Positions 8,652-16,858 of a stretch of DNA of 43,434 bases are shown here, piece after piece. The notes beneath the pieces are model-generated. The model did not search any database. It saw only the letters and a program-made list of their open reading frames with translations, and had not been told where the DNA came from. Location: positions 1-43,434 of the forward strand of contig JANYKV010000062.1 of NCBI GenBank assembly GCA_025358055.1. The letters run 5' to 3'. This DNA comes from Gemmatimonadota bacterium. GTDB lineage: Bacteria; Gemmatimonadota; Gemmatimonadetes; Gemmatimonadales; GWC2-71-9. Each line of letters starts with the position of its first letter. Position 1 is the first letter of the stretch. Both the position numbers and the translations under genes were made by a program.

Positions 8652-9221
8652 ATGCCGAGCCCTCAAATTATGGCCATGCCAGCCCTGCGCCAATTTACGG
8701 TCGACGAGGTGGACGCGTTCCCCGACGACGGGAACCGGTACGAACTGCTCCACGGCCTGTTACTCGTGACCCCGGGACCAGGTCTTCCCCACCAAACAAT
8801 TGCTACGCACCTCTCGGCAACCCTAGTCACATTTCTTCAGGATGAACCCGGGATAACCGTGTGGGCACCCGGCGAAATCCGGATCCGACCCGGTGTGCTA
8901 CTCGAGCCAGACATACTCGTGGGACGGCTCCCCACGACGGCTCCTCGCTGGGAGGCGGTTCGCGATCGTTGGCTCGCTGTGGAGGTTTCCGGCACCGGAT
9001 CCCGCATCTATGACCGGGAGTACAAGCGCGACGGATACCTGGAAGTTGGCGTGGTGGAGGTGTGGCTAGTGGACCTCGATCTCGAGCGGGTGTTCGTATC
9101 GCATGCCGGCAGTCCGAGAGACGTGCCGCACGTCACCGACCTCACCTGGCGCTCGCCGGGAGGCCGGGACCTCAAGATCGACGTCGCGGCTTTGTTTCGA
9201 GGCGTACCCAAGGGGGACTAG
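8652..9221 (+). CDS. Uma2 family putative nuclease (first copy)
   Basis: A 189-residue protein read from ATG 8652; ATG 8670 is equally possible, and the frame is open upstream to a GTG at 8574. Uma2 (DUF820) proteins have a PD-(D/E)xK nuclease fold. Visible marks are FTVDEVDAFPDDGNRYEL (E31), E-P-D87 in VLLEPDILVG, VE111VSG, and the K125 segment YDREYKRDGYLEVGVVEVWLVD. The catalytic acidic residues and the lysine are therefore intact. Family members are numerous in cyanobacteria and other phyla with expanded gene sets, but their role is not established. A second Uma2 gene lies at 19234. No partner gene is evident. Confidence 0.8.
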   Translation: MPSPQIMAMPALRQFTVDEVDAFPDDGNRYELLHGLLLVTPGPGLPHQTIATHLSATLVTFLQDEPGITVWAPGEIRIRPGVLLEPDILVGRLPTTAPRWEAVRDRWLAVEVSGTGSRIYDREYKRDGYLEVGVVEVWLVDLDLERVFVSHAGSPRDVPHVTDLTWRSPGGRDLKIDVAALFRGVPKGD

Positions 9222-9528
9222 GCAGCACCGCCGAATACGCGTCCGGGTCATCGGGATCGGCGCCGTCGCGGCTCACGTCCATGTGTTGGCGCCCCGCCCT
9301 GACCTGTGCGGGCTCCTCCAGCGTTGGAAGGCGGGACGTCGTTCCTGGCACCGCGCGATCGTGTCGGTCCTCCGGCCGTAGAGTTGCGGTTGGCACGCGG
9401 GTACAACTTGGAGAGGATCACGCCGAGCGGAATCCAGTCCATCCGCGCCTACCTTCGCGACCAGCCGCACCATCTCTCCCAGTGGCGGCCATCCCCGCTT
9501 GTGGTAGCGGCCTGAGGGAACCGGCTGC
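9222..9528 (+). other. 307-base stretch without a supported gene
   Basis: No reading frame here has a ribosome-binding site and a recognisable protein. Minus-strand frames in 9248-9530 contain short protein-like fragments in two different frames (for example W-I-P-L-G-V-I-L near 9430). This could be a decayed gene, but no family was identified. It would also hold the promoter of the kinase gene. Confidence 0.3.
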
Positions 9529-12414
9529 ATGATACTGCTGGCCTCGATACCTTTGTCATCGAACCGTCAGGTGCCAGCCCACGCATCAGTGGATCCAATG
9601 AACGTTTTGCTCGACCGCCTCCGCAACGCTCTTCTACCCCAGTACGAAGTGCTGGAGCCAGTGTCGAGTGGCGGCATGGGCGTAGTGGTCCTGGCGCGAG
9701 ATCCGGCGCTCCGGCGAGTCGTGGCGATCAAAGTGTTGCGGCCCGAGCACGCCACCGCCCTAGCGGCCCAGCGGTTCCTCCGCGAAGCCCGCATTCTCGC
9801 CCGGCTCAATCACCCGAACATCATCACGATTCATCATGCGGGTGAGGCAGACGGCCTGTTCTACTACGTCATGGACTATGCCGGAGGCAAGAGTCTCGCC
9901 GATCACTTGGCAGAAGGCCCACTGGAGGAGGGCGAGGTGCGGAGGTTGGCGATCGACCTACTCAGTGGCCTGGGAGCGGTCCATCGCGAGGGAATCGTGC
10001 ATCGTGATTTGAAACCCGGGAATATTCTGCTCTACCCGGACCGGGCCGTGCTCGGCGACTTCGGGATCGCCCAAAGCGACCAGACTTCCTCCTCTGAAGC
10101 AGACCGAACCGAGCCCGGAACGCTCGTCGGTACGCGGGCGTATATGGCGCCCGAGCAGCTGGCGGGCGGCTCGGTGAGTACCGAGACTGATCTCTATGCG
10201 ATCGGGCTCGTTTTGTACGAAGCCACTACCGGATCGCGCTGGGTGCCGGCGTCGGCGCCGGAGTCCGGGGATTGGTCGCGAGTGCCGCGTCGGTGGATCG
10301 CGCCGCTCCAGCGTTGCCTTGCCCTCGACGCGACAAAACGCTGGCCCTCCGCCGAGGCGCTCGAGGCAGCACTTGGCTCGAGTCCCCGGTTCAGTAGCTG
10401 GTGGAGAATGGCCGCCGCAGTGGCCATCGCCGCTCTGACGATCGTCGGCCTCTACATCGGGATTCGGCAGCCCACCGCCATCGAGTCGGCGGCCCTACCG
10501 ATCACCCTGGTGGCGTTCGACGCCATGCCCACGCTGGCTCCGCTCGCTGACTCCATCACTGCCGCCGTCGCGCGAGTCCTGGCGAACTACCCAGAGTTCC
10601 GACTCACCCTGATCCGACCAGCGCAAACGGCACTCGCGAATAGCGTGCGAGTCACCGGTTCGCTCGAAGCCGTCGGCGACTCGGTCCGAGCCCTGGTCCG
10701 AGTGCAGAATCCTGGGCTTTCCGGCCATGAGGAGATTACCTCTCCGCTCGTTTCGGGAATCGCCTGGCGAGGCCTGGTGGATTCCCTCACTCAATCCCTG
10801 CTCCGATTACTCTACCTTGGCCAGCTCTCCACCGATGCTCGGCTTCCGCGCAAGGCCCTCCCCAGTTCCCCCGAAGGTCTCCGAGCCTGGCTTGCGGCGG
10901 AACGGGCGTACGGCGCGGCCCAATGGGAGGAGGCGTATGCCCGTTACCTAGAGGCTCGTACGATCGACACCACCTGCCTCCTCTGCGACTATCGTCTCAA
11001 TGACGTCGGCCGTTGGCTTTTCTCGAGCCCGTCCGACGAGCGACAGGCCCACCTCCTGGCAAACCTCGACCGTTTCCCTCCCCACTATCAGGCCCTGATT
11101 CGCGCTGGTAGTATCAGTTGGCCGCTGCGCCATGACCTACTTGAGGCTGCCGCGCACGAGTTTCCCGACTTCTCGCTTGCCTGGTTCAGACTGGGAGATG
11201 AGTTGTTTCATCGGGGACCCCTGTACGGACGCCTCAGCCAGGAGGCGATTGCACCGTTGCTCATGACAACCCAGCTCAAGCCGTCGTTTACGCCTGGGTG
11301 GGAACATTTAGCCTGGGCCGCGTTGCGAAATGGCCTCGACTCGTTGGCCCGGGGCTCGCTGGCTCACTTGCGGGGAATTCCGGCGAGCGCGGGGCTGCCG
11401 TACGCCCTCAGCAACACGCTCCAGATGGGGTACGCGTGGCGGTTCGGTCCGGAAGCCGAAGCGCGCAAAGTCACGGATCGGATCCTGAGCGACTCTATGA
11501 TCGAGGCGACTCCGTATCTTGCCGCGGGGCCGCGCGTGCTGCTGACGGTCGGCAGTCCGGACGGGGCCGTCTACCTCGGCGGACGGCTGGCCGCCCGAGG
11601 CCCGCGCCAAGAGCTGGTGCGCTCCGGCCTTCTCGGGCAGTTGTTCGGATATCTAGCCGCCGGCCGACTCGACTCGGCAACCGCGGCGGCCGAACGGCTG
11701 GCGCGCCACGATCCGGATGTGGAAACGGAGCTCTTTCTCGCCGAGTGGGCAGCCGCGCGCCTACTGATCCTCGACCCGTCGGACACCAGGTTGGAAGAGT
11801 CGAGCCGAGCAACCCTACAACGATTGTCCGCCCTGAACGCGGCGGCGCCGCTGCTCCACCAACGCGCCCTTTGGATGCTCGCGATGCTCCCCGAACCGCC
11901 GGGTGCCCCTTGGACCGTCGCCCGGCTCGGCGATTCGTTGCGCCGGGAGCACGCGCCTCCGCGACTGGTCGCGTTGGTGGAGGCTCGCATCGCCGCCGAT
12001 CACGGTAATGCGAGCGCCGCCCTGGCCCAGGTCCGGCGGCTCCCGTCCGTCGATGTGAATGAACCAGACGACCTGTTTCTCGACCTCCTTCTCCGGACCC
12101 GACGCGCCGAGTGGCTCGAGCGTCAAAACCAGCAAGAGCTCGCTCGGTGGGAGCTGCGGGGATACGAGCACCTCCAGTTGTCGACCGCTCCAACCGGTGC
12201 GCCCCAGCCGGGGGAGATCGACTGGGCGTTCGGCCCCGCTCTCGCCTGGCGACGGGCCCAATTGCTCGACCGGATGGGGGACCGAAGCGGGGAAATTTGC
12301 GCCGTCTACGCCGAGGTAGCTCGGGTCTGGCGGCGGGGCGATCCTCCCTTTGCGGTCCGCGCCGACTCCGCCCGGCAGCGCCTGGCTCAACTGCATTGCG
12401 AGTCGCCGTCGTGA
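9529..12414 (+). CDS. transmembrane Ser/Thr protein kinase with a large TPR-like C-terminal region
   Basis: A 961-residue protein, PknB-type kinase at about 40-290. Motifs: glycine loop SSGGMGVVV, K68 in VAIKVL, E86, H158-R-D160-L-K-P-G-N165, D177-F-G, and A-P-E209. All catalytic residues are present, so it should be active. One transmembrane helix follows (about 291-311). The remaining 650 residues are helical and Ala/Leu/Arg-rich, with TPR-like pairs such as W-x-x-A-x-x-R-Y-x-x-A (about 461-475), typical of a sensory or scaffold region. ATG 9529 has GAGGGA upstream; ATG 9598 (MNVLLDRL) starts nearer the kinase domain and is a fair alternative. Its TGA overlaps the GTG of the BTAD/AAA regulator, so the two are translated together and probably work in one signalling pathway. 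Confidence 0.9.
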   Translation: MILLASIPLSSNRQVPAHASVDPMNVLLDRLRNALLPQYEVLEPVSSGGMGVVVLARDPALRRVVAIKVLRPEHATALAAQRFLREARILARLNHPNIITIHHAGEADGLFYYVMDYAGGKSLADHLAEGPLEEGEVRRLAIDLLSGLGAVHREGIVHRDLKPGNILLYPDRAVLGDFGIAQSDQTSSSEADRTEPGTLVGTRAYMAPEQLAGGSVSTETDLYAIGLVLYEATTGSRWVPASAPESGDWSRVPRRWIAPLQRCLALDATKRWPSAEALEAALGSSPRFSSWWRMAAAVAIAALTIVGLYIGIRQPTAIESAALPITLVAFDAMPTLAPLADSITAAVARVLANYPEFRLTLIRPAQTALANSVRVTGSLEAVGDSVRALVRVQNPGLSGHEEITSPLVSGIAWRGLVDSLTQSLLRLLYLGQLSTDARLPRKALPSSPEGLRAWLAAERAYGAAQWEEAYARYLEARTIDTTCLLCDYRLNDVGRWLFSSPSDERQAHLLANLDRFPPHYQALIRAGSISWPLRHDLLEAAAHEFPDFSLAWFRLGDELFHRGPLYGRLSQEAIAPLLMTTQLKPSFTPGWEHLAWAALRNGLDSLARGSLAHLRGIPASAGLPYALSNTLQMGYAWRFGPEAEARKVTDRILSDSMIEATPYLAAGPRVLLTVGSPDGAVYLGGRLAARGPRQELVRSGLLGQLFGYLAAGRLDSATAAAERLARHDPDVETELFLAEWAAARLLILDPSDTRLEESSRATLQRLSALNAAAPLLHQRALWMLAMLPEPPGAPWTVARLGDSLRREHAPPRLVALVEARIAADHGNASAALAQVRRLPSVDVNEPDDLFLDLLLRTRRAEWLERQNQQELARWELRGYEHLQLSTAPTGAPQPGEIDWAFGPALAWRRAQLLDRMGDRSGEICAVYAEVARVWRRGDPPFAVRADSARQRLAQLHCESPS

Positions 12415-14312
12415 TCGAGTGCGGCACCTTGGGCCCGATTGCCATTACGGTGGACGGCGCCCCCGCTCCAACCGAGCTGACTTGGCGAAAGCACTTCGCG
12501 GTCCTCATCTATCTTGCCCGCTCGCCCCGCCGCACCCGAGCTCGGGACCAAATCCTCGATCTGCTTTGGGGTGGACGCCCTGAATCCGCCGGTCGTCACT
12601 CCCTCAATGAGGCGCTTCGCATCATCCGCCGCGCGGCCGGTCCCGATGCGATCGCCACCTCGGCCGGCTACCTCCGACTGGCAGATAGTGCCGTGCGGCT
12701 GGACGTCGACCGGCTCGAGGAGCTTCGCTCCAATGGCCAGTGGGCCGACGCGTGTACCTTGATTCGCGGTGAATTCCTGGAAGGGTTCAGCGTTCCCGAC
12801 GCCTCTCCCTTCGAGGACTGGCTCTCCACCGAGCGTCGATGGTGGCGACAGCATTCGGTAGATGCCCTGTTGCATTGGCATTCCGAATTGCTTCACGGCG
12901 GAAACGTATTCCTCGCGTTGGATGCGGCGCAGCGCGCGGCCGTCCTCGACCCCGATTCGGATCTCGCGGCCCGGGCGGTCATGGCGGGACGAGCCCTCTC
13001 CGACGACCCGGCAGGAGCCCTAGCCTACTACGAGGCATTCGCGACCGCACTCGGCCAGCGGCTCCAAGCCAAACCAAGTGCCGAAACTCAGGCGTTCGCC
13101 GACCGCATTCGCCGGGGCCATCGCGCTCGAATGACCGCTCCCGTTCCCACCCGACATCCCACGACCCGCCGAGCCCCGCTGGTGGGACGCCAGTCGGGAT
13201 TGCAAGAAATGGTCGTGGCGTGGCGCAACGCCGCAGCGGGTCGCGCAACCCTGGTGATTCTCGAGGGCGATATCGGGACTGGGAAGACACGCATGATCGA
13301 TGAGCTCCGTAAACGGGCCGTCCTGGACGGGGCATCTTCGGCGTTGGTACGGGCGGTCGAGTCCGACCTCACCCAGCCCGGGAGCGCGCTGCTCGGACTT
13401 GCAGCTGGCGGATTGCTGGACACGCCCGGGTTGTCCACCGCTTCGCCCCGTGCGTTGGCGGCATTCTGCGAGCGGATTCCGGAATGGGCCGACCAGTTTC
13501 CCGCGAGCCGGACCGCGTCGGGCGCCGATCCGCTAAGCCAGGCGTTTCCGGAGATCCTCGCCGCGGTGACCGCCGAAGCACCGGGGTTCCTTGCGGTCGA
13601 CGATGCACAGTGGGCTGACCGGGAAAGCCTCCTTACGCTCGGCGCCGTGCTGCGTACCCTCGCCCAGCGTCCGCTATTGGTCGTATTAGCGGTCGGAGTG
13701 CTGGGACCGCGTGAAGACATCGACCGCCTGCGGTCCCAGCTGGGGCGCGATCTCAACGGTGCATCAATCCCGCTTCCTGCGCTCGAAGAACCGGCGGTAC
13801 GTAGACTGGCCGCGTGGGCCCTGCCCAGCTATGACGACGACCAGCTTGACCGGGTGACTCGTCGAGTGTTCGCCGATTCAGGTGGGTTTCCGCTGCTCGC
13901 CGTGGAACTGTTGCACGCCGTGTCGATCGGACTCACCCTAGAGGCTGGCTCCGTCTGGCCACGATCACTCGCTACTTTGAGCGAGACGCTGCCCTCCGAC
14001 CTACCGGATAACGTCGTCGCCGCCTTGCGGGTGGGATACCGTCGGCTCAGCAAAACTGCACAATCCGTGCTGGGGGCCGCGGCAGTATTGGGACCCCGCG
14101 TCACCGAGGCCCAGCTGGCTCGGGGGGTCGAACTCCCCGAGGCCGAGCTGCACGTCGCATTGGATGAGCTCGAATGGAACCGCTGGCTCGTGTCGGACTC
14201 GCGAGGGTACAGTTTTCTCGCTCGCATCTGCCAAGACGTCATCGCCCGCGACTTCATGACGCCGGGTCAGCAGAGGCGGTTGCGAGCCCGCATGAACCCC
14301 GAACCAACCTAA
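12411..14312 (+). CDS. SARP/BTAD-type AAA ATPase transcriptional regulator
   Basis: A 633-residue protein starting at GTG 12411, which overlaps the kinase stop as GTGA. The frame is open further upstream, but that part is antisense-like coding shadow of the kinase. Order: winged-helix DNA-binding domain (about 1-90; FAVLIYLARSPRRTRARDQILDLLWG, then HSLNEALRIIRRA), BTAD helical domain (about 95-235), and a STAND/AAA ATPase from about 257 (LVGRQSGL). The Walker A is G286-x-x-G-T-G-K-T293 and the Walker B is FLAVDDAQ (393-400). There is no C-terminal LuxR helix-turn-helix. SARP-like regulators activate nearby operons when their ATPase part is triggered. Coupling to a kinase suggests phosphorylation or ligand-controlled activation (inference). 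The target genes are unknown. Confidence 0.88.
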   Translation: MIECGTLGPIAITVDGAPAPTELTWRKHFAVLIYLARSPRRTRARDQILDLLWGGRPESAGRHSLNEALRIIRRAAGPDAIATSAGYLRLADSAVRLDVDRLEELRSNGQWADACTLIRGEFLEGFSVPDASPFEDWLSTERRWWRQHSVDALLHWHSELLHGGNVFLALDAAQRAAVLDPDSDLAARAVMAGRALSDDPAGALAYYEAFATALGQRLQAKPSAETQAFADRIRRGHRARMTAPVPTRHPTTRRAPLVGRQSGLQEMVVAWRNAAAGRATLVILEGDIGTGKTRMIDELRKRAVLDGASSALVRAVESDLTQPGSALLGLAAGGLLDTPGLSTASPRALAAFCERIPEWADQFPASRTASGADPLSQAFPEILAAVTAEAPGFLAVDDAQWADRESLLTLGAVLRTLAQRPLLVVLAVGVLGPREDIDRLRSQLGRDLNGASIPLPALEEPAVRRLAAWALPSYDDDQLDRVTRRVFADSGGFPLLAVELLHAVSIGLTLEAGSVWPRSLATLSETLPSDLPDNVVAALRVGYRRLSKTAQSVLGAAAVLGPRVTEAQLARGVELPEAELHVALDELEWNRWLVSDSRGYSFLARICQDVIARDFMTPGQQRRLRARMNPEPT

Positions 14313-14496
14313 CCTCAGCGCTGGATGTCCTGAGAGCGAGCGATAAAACCAGAGGAGGGCCCTGAGCCCGTTGGCGTTGGTAACCGAGTAGGACTTGCTG
14401 GGTCCAGCATTTCGTGAGAAACGATAGCCGGACTCCGATCGGCCGAGGTAGTCTGTTGAACTGACCAATCTGAAGGGCATTCGCAGGAGCGGACAA

Positions 14497-15504
14497 ATGA
14501 AGGAGAACACAGCAAAATACGGATCCAAGCGTTCAGCGCCACGACTGGTGCCAGCTCTCTTCGTCCTCCTGTATTTTCTCGGTGGCTGCGGCTTCCTCGT
14601 ACGGCAGGCGACGATTCTATATATCTCGGTCGATTCCCACATCTCCCCCACGGAAGTAAAGATCGAGGTCAACAAATCCTTCATTGAGAAATATAAGAAT
14701 CGAGTCACCATACATGCGACGTTCACCGTAGACAAGTCAATGGGATCACCGGTCCCAGGGGAGTTTGACGGTGACTTGCATTTTGCGGGACGCGCCCCGC
14801 AGGTCGCCCTCCCACTGGTCGGAGAGATCGCAAACGCCGCCGACGCAAAGGAGGCAGTGGACCTTGTTCATCGCGCGGACAGTACGGGCAGACCCCTAAA
14901 GGTCTCCGGCGTATGGAGGATTTGGCCGGAGCACGCGGGAAGCGCAGTGGAGAAACAGGGAAAGCCACTTGCTCCCATGGATTCCAAGAGTCCCGACCAT
15001 GTCTTCGAGATTCACCCGGCCACCACGATAAACCGGGTTGACCTCCGCCACACCTTCACGATCGTCAAGGGATTCAGCCCGGGAAACGCTCCGCGAACCT
15101 TTGGGATCTATCAAAAAGTCACCTGCTTGCTCACGGTCAAACCGAATACGGTGTTGATAGCCACTCAGTCGGGGCTCTACAACGATGTCGAGTTTATCAT
15201 GGAGATCACCGACGATCAACAACATGTGGTGGATGATGGGAGGTTTGTGATCGCTGCGGCGAGGAACCTCGACGGAGACCTGCTCGTGGAACGCCTCCGC
15301 ATGGTGTTTGCTAAAGGGACACCTCCCGAACGAGTAGTAAAACACCTCAACCGAGGAGACCGCTTGCATGTCTACGGGGTACCAAGGGTGGATTTCGCGG
15401 AGATTTCACGGAGAGTGCGGGACTCCGAAACGAACCCGGCCATTCTCTCTAAACCTCTGCCTTATGAAATCATCGTCCTCGGTATATACCCAGACAAGAA
15501 ATAG
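14497..15504 (+). CDS. putative lipoprotein of unknown function
   Basis: A 335-residue product. The N-terminus has a charged segment (KENTAKYGSKR) followed by a hydrophobic stretch ending L-G-G-C-G, which fits a lipoprotein signal with the Cys near residue 31. The mature part is rich in beta-strand-like segments and contains no motif I recognise. Base composition is visibly lower in GC than the neighbouring genes, with A/T-rich codons such as AAA, ATA and AAT more frequent, which is compatible with horizontal acquisition. It lies 184 bases after the regulator gene on the same strand and ends before a strong hairpin, so it is a single-gene unit or the last gene of that cluster. Confidence 0.65.
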   Translation: MKENTAKYGSKRSAPRLVPALFVLLYFLGGCGFLVRQATILYISVDSHISPTEVKIEVNKSFIEKYKNRVTIHATFTVDKSMGSPVPGEFDGDLHFAGRAPQVALPLVGEIANAADAKEAVDLVHRADSTGRPLKVSGVWRIWPEHAGSAVEKQGKPLAPMDSKSPDHVFEIHPATTINRVDLRHTFTIVKGFSPGNAPRTFGIYQKVTCLLTVKPNTVLIATQSGLYNDVEFIMEITDDQQHVVDDGRFVIAAARNLDGDLLVERLRMVFAKGTPPERVVKHLNRGDRLHVYGVPRVDFAEISRRVRDSETNPAILSKPLPYEIIVLGIYPDKK

Positions 15505-15559
15505 GTAAGCGGACATTCAGCCGACCGACACCCCAACGAGCGGGCATCTCACAAGACAA

Positions 15560-15586
15560 AGCCCGACTCCCTCAGGGAGTCGGGCT
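15560..15586. terminator. strong hairpin terminator between convergent units
   Basis: AGCCCGACTCC pairs perfectly with GGAGTCGGGCT around the loop CTCAG. The hairpin is preceded by an A-rich run (ACAAGACAAA) and followed by TGTTGTC. It sits 55 bases after the lipoprotein stop and 31 bases before the minus-strand Pro-rich frame, so it may end transcripts from both sides. Confidence 0.65.
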
Positions 15587-15616
15587 GTTGTCGATTGGCC
15601 CTACCTCACGACACCG

Positions 15617-16084
15617 CTAGCGCTCGGAGCGTTCCGGCGGCGGGCGGTCTCGGGGCGGCTTTTCCTTCTTGCTCGTTGAGTCCTTCCCCTTTGCCGGTGG
15701 ACGCTCAGGCGCTCTGCGCCGCAAGAGCGCCTCTTGTTCCTGCCGATGCTTCTCTTGCAGCGCCCGGTCCTCCTCCGCAAGGCGGCGCTTGACCGCCGGG
15801 TCCGGCGCAGCGGGCTTGGCCTGAAGCTGAGCTTGGTGCTGGCGCTCAAGCTGGTTGCGCTGCTCCGCTTGTCGCGCGGCCATCTGTTGACGCTCCGCGT
15901 CCGTTACGGCAGGTCGCGCAGGAGGAGGAGGCCGATCCTCAGCACGGGCTGGGGGTCGGACGGGCGGAGGCGCCGGAGGAGCCGGCCGATCCTCAGCACG
16001 AGCTGGGGGTCGCGCGGGTGGCGGCGCCGGGATCGGCTGAGGCCGCTCGGCAGGACGGGCTGCGGGCGGTGCCGGCCGAAGAGA
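15617..16084 (-). pseudogene. C-terminal remnant of a Pro-rich, charged coiled-coil protein
   Basis: The minus-strand frame is open from 16084 (just after a TGA at 16087-16085) to the stop at 15617, with no start codon until 15883. It encodes a proline-rich tract with two copies of an 18-residue unit (core PPARAEDRP). A Gln/Arg/Glu-rich coiled-coil-like stretch follows (ERQQMAARQAEQRNQLERQ), then a Lys/Arg/Pro tail. This looks like the end of a secreted or cell-wall-associated protein whose N-terminus has been lost. Immediately upstream, in another frame, is the N-terminus of an unrelated amidohydrolase. The simplest reading is a deletion that fused two genes. Translation from ATG 15883 would give 88 residues. 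Confidence 0.55.
15930..16012. repeat. 54-base direct repeat, two copies
   Basis: Bases 15930-15958 and 15984-16012 are nearly identical (one G/A difference in 29), starting GGCCGATCCTCAGCACG. The 54-base spacing equals 18 codons, so the repeat encodes the duplicated Pro-rich unit of the minus-strand remnant. Confidence 0.7.
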
Positions 16085-16709
16085 TCAGAAATGCCTTGAC
16101 CATGCTCGGGTGGCCGGCGAGGAATTTGGCCCACTTTTGATCGATCTCCGCCTCTGTCGTCACGACAAACACAAAGTCGTCGAGGGCCTCTGGCGTTGTA
16201 GGCTTGGGGAAAGCACCGAGCGCAGATAGCTGGCCAACAATCTCGAGCGGATGACCACCGGGACCGGTCCAGCCCTGGTGCGCGCTTCGGAAATCGACCC
16301 CGGTCGGCCGATTTGTGATGCTGTCGATACCGGCATGGATGAACGGGGCGTTTCCCAGGTCCGCCACATAGAAGACACCATCGAGCAGATACTTCTCATT
16401 GTACGTGGCGGCGAGGTTCGGCTCGAGCCAGTGATTGTGAGCCTCGGCATACGGCGGCACCACATACCCGCCCGCGAGGTCAATCGTCGAATCGATTCGC
16501 GTCGGGCGTGCAATGCGAAAAACGTCGCCGACGACATACATCGTCCGAGGCTCGAAGCGATCGCCGGCGAGCCACCGCCCATTGAGGAGCTCATACGTTG
16601 GAGGCCCCCGTTGACCTTGAGGGCGATCCCAGGATGAACAGGCAGCGATGAGCTGACCCGCGAGCACGAACGCGAGGGTCATTCGACACGGCCCGTTGAG
16701 TGTCCGCAT
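15993..16709 (-). pseudogene. truncated amidohydrolase, N-terminal part of a lipoprotein
   Basis: Read from ATG 16709, which has AGGGGA upstream; ATG 16772 and 16682 are also in frame. It begins with a lipoprotein signal (lipobox L-I-A-A-C). The start of a metal-dependent amidohydrolase follows: YELLNGRWLAGDRFEPRTMY, then DLAGGYVVPPYAEAHNHW with the metal-binding H-x-H, then YLLDGVFYVADLGN. Family similarity stops at about base 16085, after HPSMVKAFLI, where full-length members continue with a barrel carrying the Lys and further His and Asp ligands. The frame then runs about 30 codons out of phase through another gene's Pro-rich region and stops at 15993. It lacks most metal ligands and cannot be active. 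Confidence 0.75.
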
Positions 16710-16858
16710 TGGTGTCCCCTTACGACTGGAGGTCGGCGTGGTCACGGCAGGAGGTTCGAACCTCAATGCCATAGGTCATCGTGGGTGGCCCCTCATGTCC
16801 CAATCTACCACTTCGATGTCGCTCTAATACCCGCCTGCAGAGCAATCGGCGTCATCCC

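Noticed and set aside
12111-12410. Open frame upstream of the BTAD/AAA regulator start
   Set aside because: It overlaps the end of the kinase gene and its product is Arg/Pro-rich shadow sequence; the winged-helix domain begins at GTG 12411.
11495-12508. Long minus-strand open frame under the kinase C-terminus
   Set aside because: Arg-rich shadow of the kinase gene, no start signal.
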